From contig NZ_WNKY01000027.1 in the NCBI RefSeq assembly GCF_009720825.1, positions 1-64,000 of the forward strand: a stretch of DNA of 64,000 bases, read 5' to 3'. The DNA is from Duganella radicis (lineage in GTDB: Bacteria; Pseudomonadota; Gammaproteobacteria; Burkholderiales; Burkholderiaceae_D). The notes beneath the pieces were generated by a model. It worked only from the letters and a program-made list of their open reading frames with translations. It ran no database searches and had not been told where the DNA came from. Below, piece after piece: positions 60,769-64,000 of this stretch. The position numbers and the translations under genes are program-made. Position 1 is the first letter of the stretch; the number at the start of each line of letters is the position of its first letter.

Positions 60769-63207
60769 TCACAGCGCGATATCAACCGTGCGGCTGGCGG
60801 CGTCGCTGGCCGGCAGTTCCACGGTCAGCTGGAAGGTTTTGTCGTCCCAGCCGAACACGGCGACCTTGCCGTCCACGCGTACCGACGATGGCGCGGCGGT
60901 CACGGTGTGTACTTTCAGGGTGATGCCGCGGTCCGGACGCTGGTACTGTTTGCCCAGTTCCGATTCCACTTGCAGCGACAGGGATTTGCCTTGCAGCTTG
61001 CTGGTGAAGTGCAGCAGTTCGTACTTGCCTTGTTCGTAGGCTTGCGCGGTCAGGCCATCGTCGTCATACAGTTTGCCGGAGCTGGCGCGCACCGAGGCGT
61101 CGTGCCAGTAATGCAGTTCGATCTGCCTGGTGTTGTAGTCGCGCGTGGATTGCACCACTTTTACCATCGGCACGAAGGCGCCGGCACGCACATATACCGG
61201 CACGTGGTCCGCTGCCAGTTCGATCGAACGCGTGGCGCCGCCGGCCTGCCTCTCGCCGGTGTAGAAGTCGAACCACGCGCTGCGCGCCGGGAAGTACACG
61301 TCCGCTTTGGTCTGGCCCTGCTTGAGCACCGGCGTGACGAGGAAGTCCTTGCCCCACAAGTAGGTCGAGGACATGGCGCGCACTTGGGCGTTGCCCGGCT
61401 CCTCGTAAATCATGGGGCGCATCAGCGGCAAGCCTTGCTGATTGTTGTCGAAGCCCAGCGTGTAGTTATACGGCAGCAGGCGATAGCGCAGGCGGATCGC
61501 CTCGCGCGCCAGCGCCTTGGTGCGGTCTTCGCGATACACCGGCTCCGATGGCACTTCCTCCTGCGCGTGCGGGCGGAACACCGGCTGGAATACGCCATAC
61601 TGCAACCAGCGCGTGTAGAGCTCATTGTCCAATACAGGATTGGCGAAGCCGCCCAGGTCCGAGTGCATATAGCCTACGCCCTGCATGCCCATTTGCAGCG
61701 AGATCTCCGGCTGCGATTGCAATCCGCCCCAGCCGCGATCCACGTCGCCGGACCACGGAATGATGCCGTAGCGCTGCGTGCCCGAATAACCGGAACGCAT
61801 CAGGATGAAAGGCCGCTCGGCCGGGAAGTCCTGCTGGTAGCCTTCCGCCACCAGCCGCGCCCATTGATGGCCGTAGATGTTGTGCACCTGGTCGGCGGTG
61901 CCGGTGGCGTGACGCGTTTCAGTCGGATGCATCTCCGGCTCGCCCAGATCGCCCCACACGCCGGTCACGCCCTGCTGGCGCAGGCCTTTGTAGATATCCC
62001 ACAGCCAGTCCTTGCCCTGCTTGCCGAAGATGTCGATGATGCCGGTGTGGCCGAAGAAGAAGTCATAGGTCATCGGCTTGCCATCCGGTCCGGTGGCCAG
62101 TACGTTCTTGTCCACCGCCTCCTGCCAGCGCCTGGAAGAATCGACTACAAACGGCTCTGTAATTACCACGGTCTGCACGCCCTTGGACTTGAAGTCGGCG
62201 ATCATGCCCTCCGGATTGGGGAAGGCATCCTTGTCCCACGCCAGATTGCCCATGGTGCCTTTGACTTCCTTGCCGAACCAGTACAGGTCAAACACCACCG
62301 CATCGAGCGGAATATCTTCGGCGATGAATTTGTCGACCGTGTCGCGCGCTTCCTTCTCGTTGTGATAGCCGAAGCGCATGGCGAAGTTACCGAAGGCCCA
62401 GCGCGGCGGCAATGGCTGCTTGCCGGTCAGGCTGGTGTAGTTGCCGACCACATCTTCCCACGAGTCGCCGGCGATCACCTGATAAGTCTTGCGGCCACCG
62501 ATGGCTTCATAAGTCAGGCTGTTGTTCTTCTTGCTGTCGAAATCGAGATAGCCGGTTTGCGGATTATCGAAGTGGATGGCGTACATTTTCGATGACAGCG
62601 CCAACGGCATGGTGTAGCCCATCAGCTCCGAGCGGTCGCCGTAGCCGTAGTTGGCCTTGTTGTACAAGGTGAAGCGATGACCGCGACGGTCCATGCCCAC
62701 CGCGCGCGAACCCGCGCCGTACAAGGCCTCGTTCTTGTCGAGCGCGAATTCAATCGCTTCCAGTGCGCGTGCCTCGCCCTTGTTGATATCCTTGCTGCCG
62801 CTGGCCACATCGTCCTTCACATGGATGTAGCCGCGCTTCTCCGCCACCAGCGGTTTGCCCTTGTAGGCGTAGGCGATGCGGAACGGCGATTTGCTGATGG
62901 TGACGGTGATGCCGGATGTGGCATATTCATAGCTGCCGCCTTTTTGCTTCAGGGTGGCCTTCACATTGGCCGGCGCCAGCACCACGGCGTGCGACGATGG
63001 ATCGGCCGCTTCGCCCTTCGGCACAAACGTGGTTTCCACGATGCCGGTGGAGTAGGGCTTGATCAGATAGGCGCCGTCGCTGGTGCGCACTTCGAGGTGG
63101 CCGTCGCGCTGGGTGATACCGTCGAATTTGCGGTCGATATTCTGGGCGTCGGCGTGGCCGGCCAGGAGTGTGAGGGCGGCCAGCGTTGCAAAGGAATTAA
63201 TGGTCAT
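60769..63207 (-). CDS. GH31 alpha-glucosidase, periplasmic
   Basis: An 812-residue retaining glycosidase. The signal peptide ends at HADA (residue ~21); an N-terminal beta-sandwich with ALDKNEALYGAGSRAVGMDRRG precedes the catalytic barrel. The nucleophile is Asp in GVWGDLGEPE (~419), a variant of the usual W-x-D-M-N-E, and the acid/base Asp is in WSGDVDRGW (~487). Further family signs are RSGYSGTQRYG and YMHSDLGGF. Beta domains complete the C-terminus. It should remove glucose from the non-reducing ends of imported maltodextrins. It is divergent from the sugar permease gene, with 171 bases between. Confidence 0.93.
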   Translation of the reverse strand: MTINSFATLAALTLLAGHADAQNIDRKFDGITQRDGHLEVRTSDGAYLIKPYSTGIVETTFVPKGEAADPSSHAVVLAPANVKATLKQKGGSYEYATSGITVTISKSPFRIAYAYKGKPLVAEKRGYIHVKDDVASGSKDINKGEARALEAIEFALDKNEALYGAGSRAVGMDRRGHRFTLYNKANYGYGDRSELMGYTMPLALSSKMYAIHFDNPQTGYLDFDSKKNNSLTYEAIGGRKTYQVIAGDSWEDVVGNYTSLTGKQPLPPRWAFGNFAMRFGYHNEKEARDTVDKFIAEDIPLDAVVFDLYWFGKEVKGTMGNLAWDKDAFPNPEGMIADFKSKGVQTVVITEPFVVDSSRRWQEAVDKNVLATGPDGKPMTYDFFFGHTGIIDIFGKQGKDWLWDIYKGLRQQGVTGVWGDLGEPEMHPTETRHATGTADQVHNIYGHQWARLVAEGYQQDFPAERPFILMRSGYSGTQRYGIIPWSGDVDRGWGGLQSQPEISLQMGMQGVGYMHSDLGGFANPVLDNELYTRWLQYGVFQPVFRPHAQEEVPSEPVYREDRTKALAREAIRLRYRLLPYNYTLGFDNNQQGLPLMRPMIYEEPGNAQVRAMSSTYLWGKDFLVTPVLKQGQTKADVYFPARSAWFDFYTGERQAGGATRSIELAADHVPVYVRAGAFVPMVKVVQSTRDYNTRQIELHYWHDASVRASSGKLYDDDGLTAQAYEQGKYELLHFTSKLQGKSLSLQVESELGKQYQRPDRGITLKVHTVTAAPSSVRVDGKVAVFGWDDKTFQLTVELPASDAASRTVDIAL

Positions 63208-63318
63208 GAATTCTGTCTCAGGTGGTCGTCGTGGATTTTGTTGTTTGGCTACATTTGACACCATAGCCCGGGCCGTGAATAGGCTTTTTTCCGTTATTTT
63301 ACAAGGAACTTCTTGCGA

Positions 63319-63347
63319 TTGACATGCCCAAGGTGGCGTGTTATTTT
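63319..63347 (+). promoter_or_regulatory. Strong promoter of the sugar permease gene
   Basis: TTGACA (63319), a 17-base spacer and TATTTT (63342) predict a start near 63354 and a 25-base leader. GTTATTTT occurs at 63293 and at 63340, a direct repeat flanking the -35 that could be part of a regulator site. Confidence 0.6.
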
Positions 63348-63378
63348 CCTACAAATTTTAAAACTCGGGACGCGCAGC

Positions 63379-64000
63379 ATGCATTCTTCCAGTAACAAGC
63401 CCATCCTGTCGTTCTGGCAGCTGTGGAACATGAGCCTCGGCTTCTTCGGCATCCAGTTCGGTTTCGCGCTGCAAAACGCCAACGTCAGCCGGATTTTCTC
63501 CACGCTGGGCGCCAATCCCGACGACCTGTCCCTGTTCTGGCTGGCCGCGCCGGTCACCGGCCTGCTGGTCCAGCCCATCATCGGCTACCTGAGCGACAAT
63601 ACCTGGCACCCGACTTGGGGCCGTCGCCGTCCGTTCTTCTTCATCGGTGCGCTGCTGGCGTCCATCGCCCTGTTCCTGATGCCGAATTCCACCTCGCTGT
63701 GGATGGCGGTGATCGTCCTGTGGCTGCTGGATGGCGCCATCAACGTCTCGATGGAACCGTTCCGCGCCTTCGTCGGCGACAAGCTTGGCCCGTCGCAGCA
63801 GACCGCCGGCTTCGCGATGCAAACCTTCTTCATCGGCTGGGGCGCGGTGATCGCCTCGCTGCTGCCGACCATCTTCACCCATCTGGGCGTGAGCAATGTG
63901 CCGGTGGGCGGCGGCATTCCGGACACTGTGCGCTATTCGTTCTACGCCGGCGGCGCCGTGTACTTCCTGGCGGTGCTGTGGACCGTGCTGACCGCGAAAG
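63379..64000 (+). CDS. MFS sugar (maltose/maltodextrin-type) permease, 5' part
   Basis: The frame is open to the window end (207 residues seen). It starts MHSSSNKPILSFWQLWNMSL and shows the glycoside-pentoside/SLC45-like pattern: GFFGIQFGFALQNANVSRIF, PVTGLLVQPIIGYLSDNTW, the loop WGRRRPFFFIGALLA and a long helix with SMEPFRAFVGD. This is the inner-membrane permease group found with MalA-type loci in Caulobacter and Xanthomonas, so uptake of glucose or maltose after periplasmic cleavage is likely. A GGGA precedes the ATG by eight bases. Confidence 0.88.
   Translation, partial: MHSSSNKPILSFWQLWNMSLGFFGIQFGFALQNANVSRIFSTLGANPDDLSLFWLAAPVTGLLVQPIIGYLSDNTWHPTWGRRRPFFFIGALLASIALFLMPNSTSLWMAVIVLWLLDGAINVSMEPFRAFVGDKLGPSQQTAGFAMQTFFIGWGAVIASLLPTIFTHLGVSNVPVGGGIPDTVRYSFYAGGAVYFLAVLWTVLTAK

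Overview
The window reads as a chromosomal segment of a high-GC betaproteobacterium. The best fit is Oxalobacteraceae (Massilia/Duganella-like). This is inferred from the gene set rather than from a marker gene: a phasin, an HPII-type catalase, a TonB-dependent maltodextrin locus, a type VI secretion effector module and many cyclic-di-GMP proteins. No rRNA, tRNA, CRISPR array, integrase or transposase gene was seen.

Layout. 0-5.4 kb: a Gln/Ala repeat protein, then a DUF883 membrane protein followed by a large-subunit catalase (katE). 5.4-9.8 kb: a three-gene tripartite efflux operon (MFS pump, HlyD adaptor, NodT outer-membrane factor) with an operator-like palindrome on its promoter. 9.8-16.8 kb, opposite strand: a second efflux operon in the order TetR/CecR regulator, outer-membrane factor, adaptor, RND pump, GyrI-like protein, with overlapping or nearly abutting genes. 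16.9-24.1 kb: signalling genes, namely a membrane GGDEF enzyme, a receiver-histidine kinase, an OhrR regulator with a 2OG-Fe oxygenase, and an HD-GYP response regulator with a CHASE-type histidine kinase. 24.1-26.8 kb: a PhyH-type oxygenase and a TIM-barrel isomerase, divergent from a LysR regulator.

26.9-34.6 kb is the accessory part. It holds vgrG, a DUF4123 adaptor, a DUF3304 lipoprotein (candidate immunity protein) and a Tle1-type phospholipase. A 73-bp copy of part of vgrG follows, then two broken Tli4-type immunity genes without a Tle4 effector, then a gene remnant on the opposite strand. After vgrG the base composition drops visibly. I read this as a T6SS effector cassette exchanged by recombination in vgrG, leaving a scar and orphan immunity genes.

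34.7-49 kb: an M29-like peptidase, two small proteins, a TPR-GGDEF protein, a heterodimeric ABC exporter (mdlAB), a long near-perfect palindrome with short direct repeats, a phasin, a cytosine-deaminase-like enzyme, two acetyltransferases, a chemoreceptor and a GGDEF protein whose EAL domain has lost most catalytic positions.

49-64 kb is a starch/maltodextrin locus: a glycosidase-esterase fusion, a secreted GH13 amylase, a TonB-dependent receptor, a damaged beta-propeller gene, an M2 dipeptidase, a GH31 alpha-glucosidase and the start of a sugar MFS permease. Matching GTAGT-N3-ACTAC palindromes lie upstream of both divergent amylase and receptor units, suggesting one shared regulator that is not encoded here. 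Extracellular cleavage, TonB import, periplasmic cleavage by GH31 and inner-membrane uptake would make a complete pathway.
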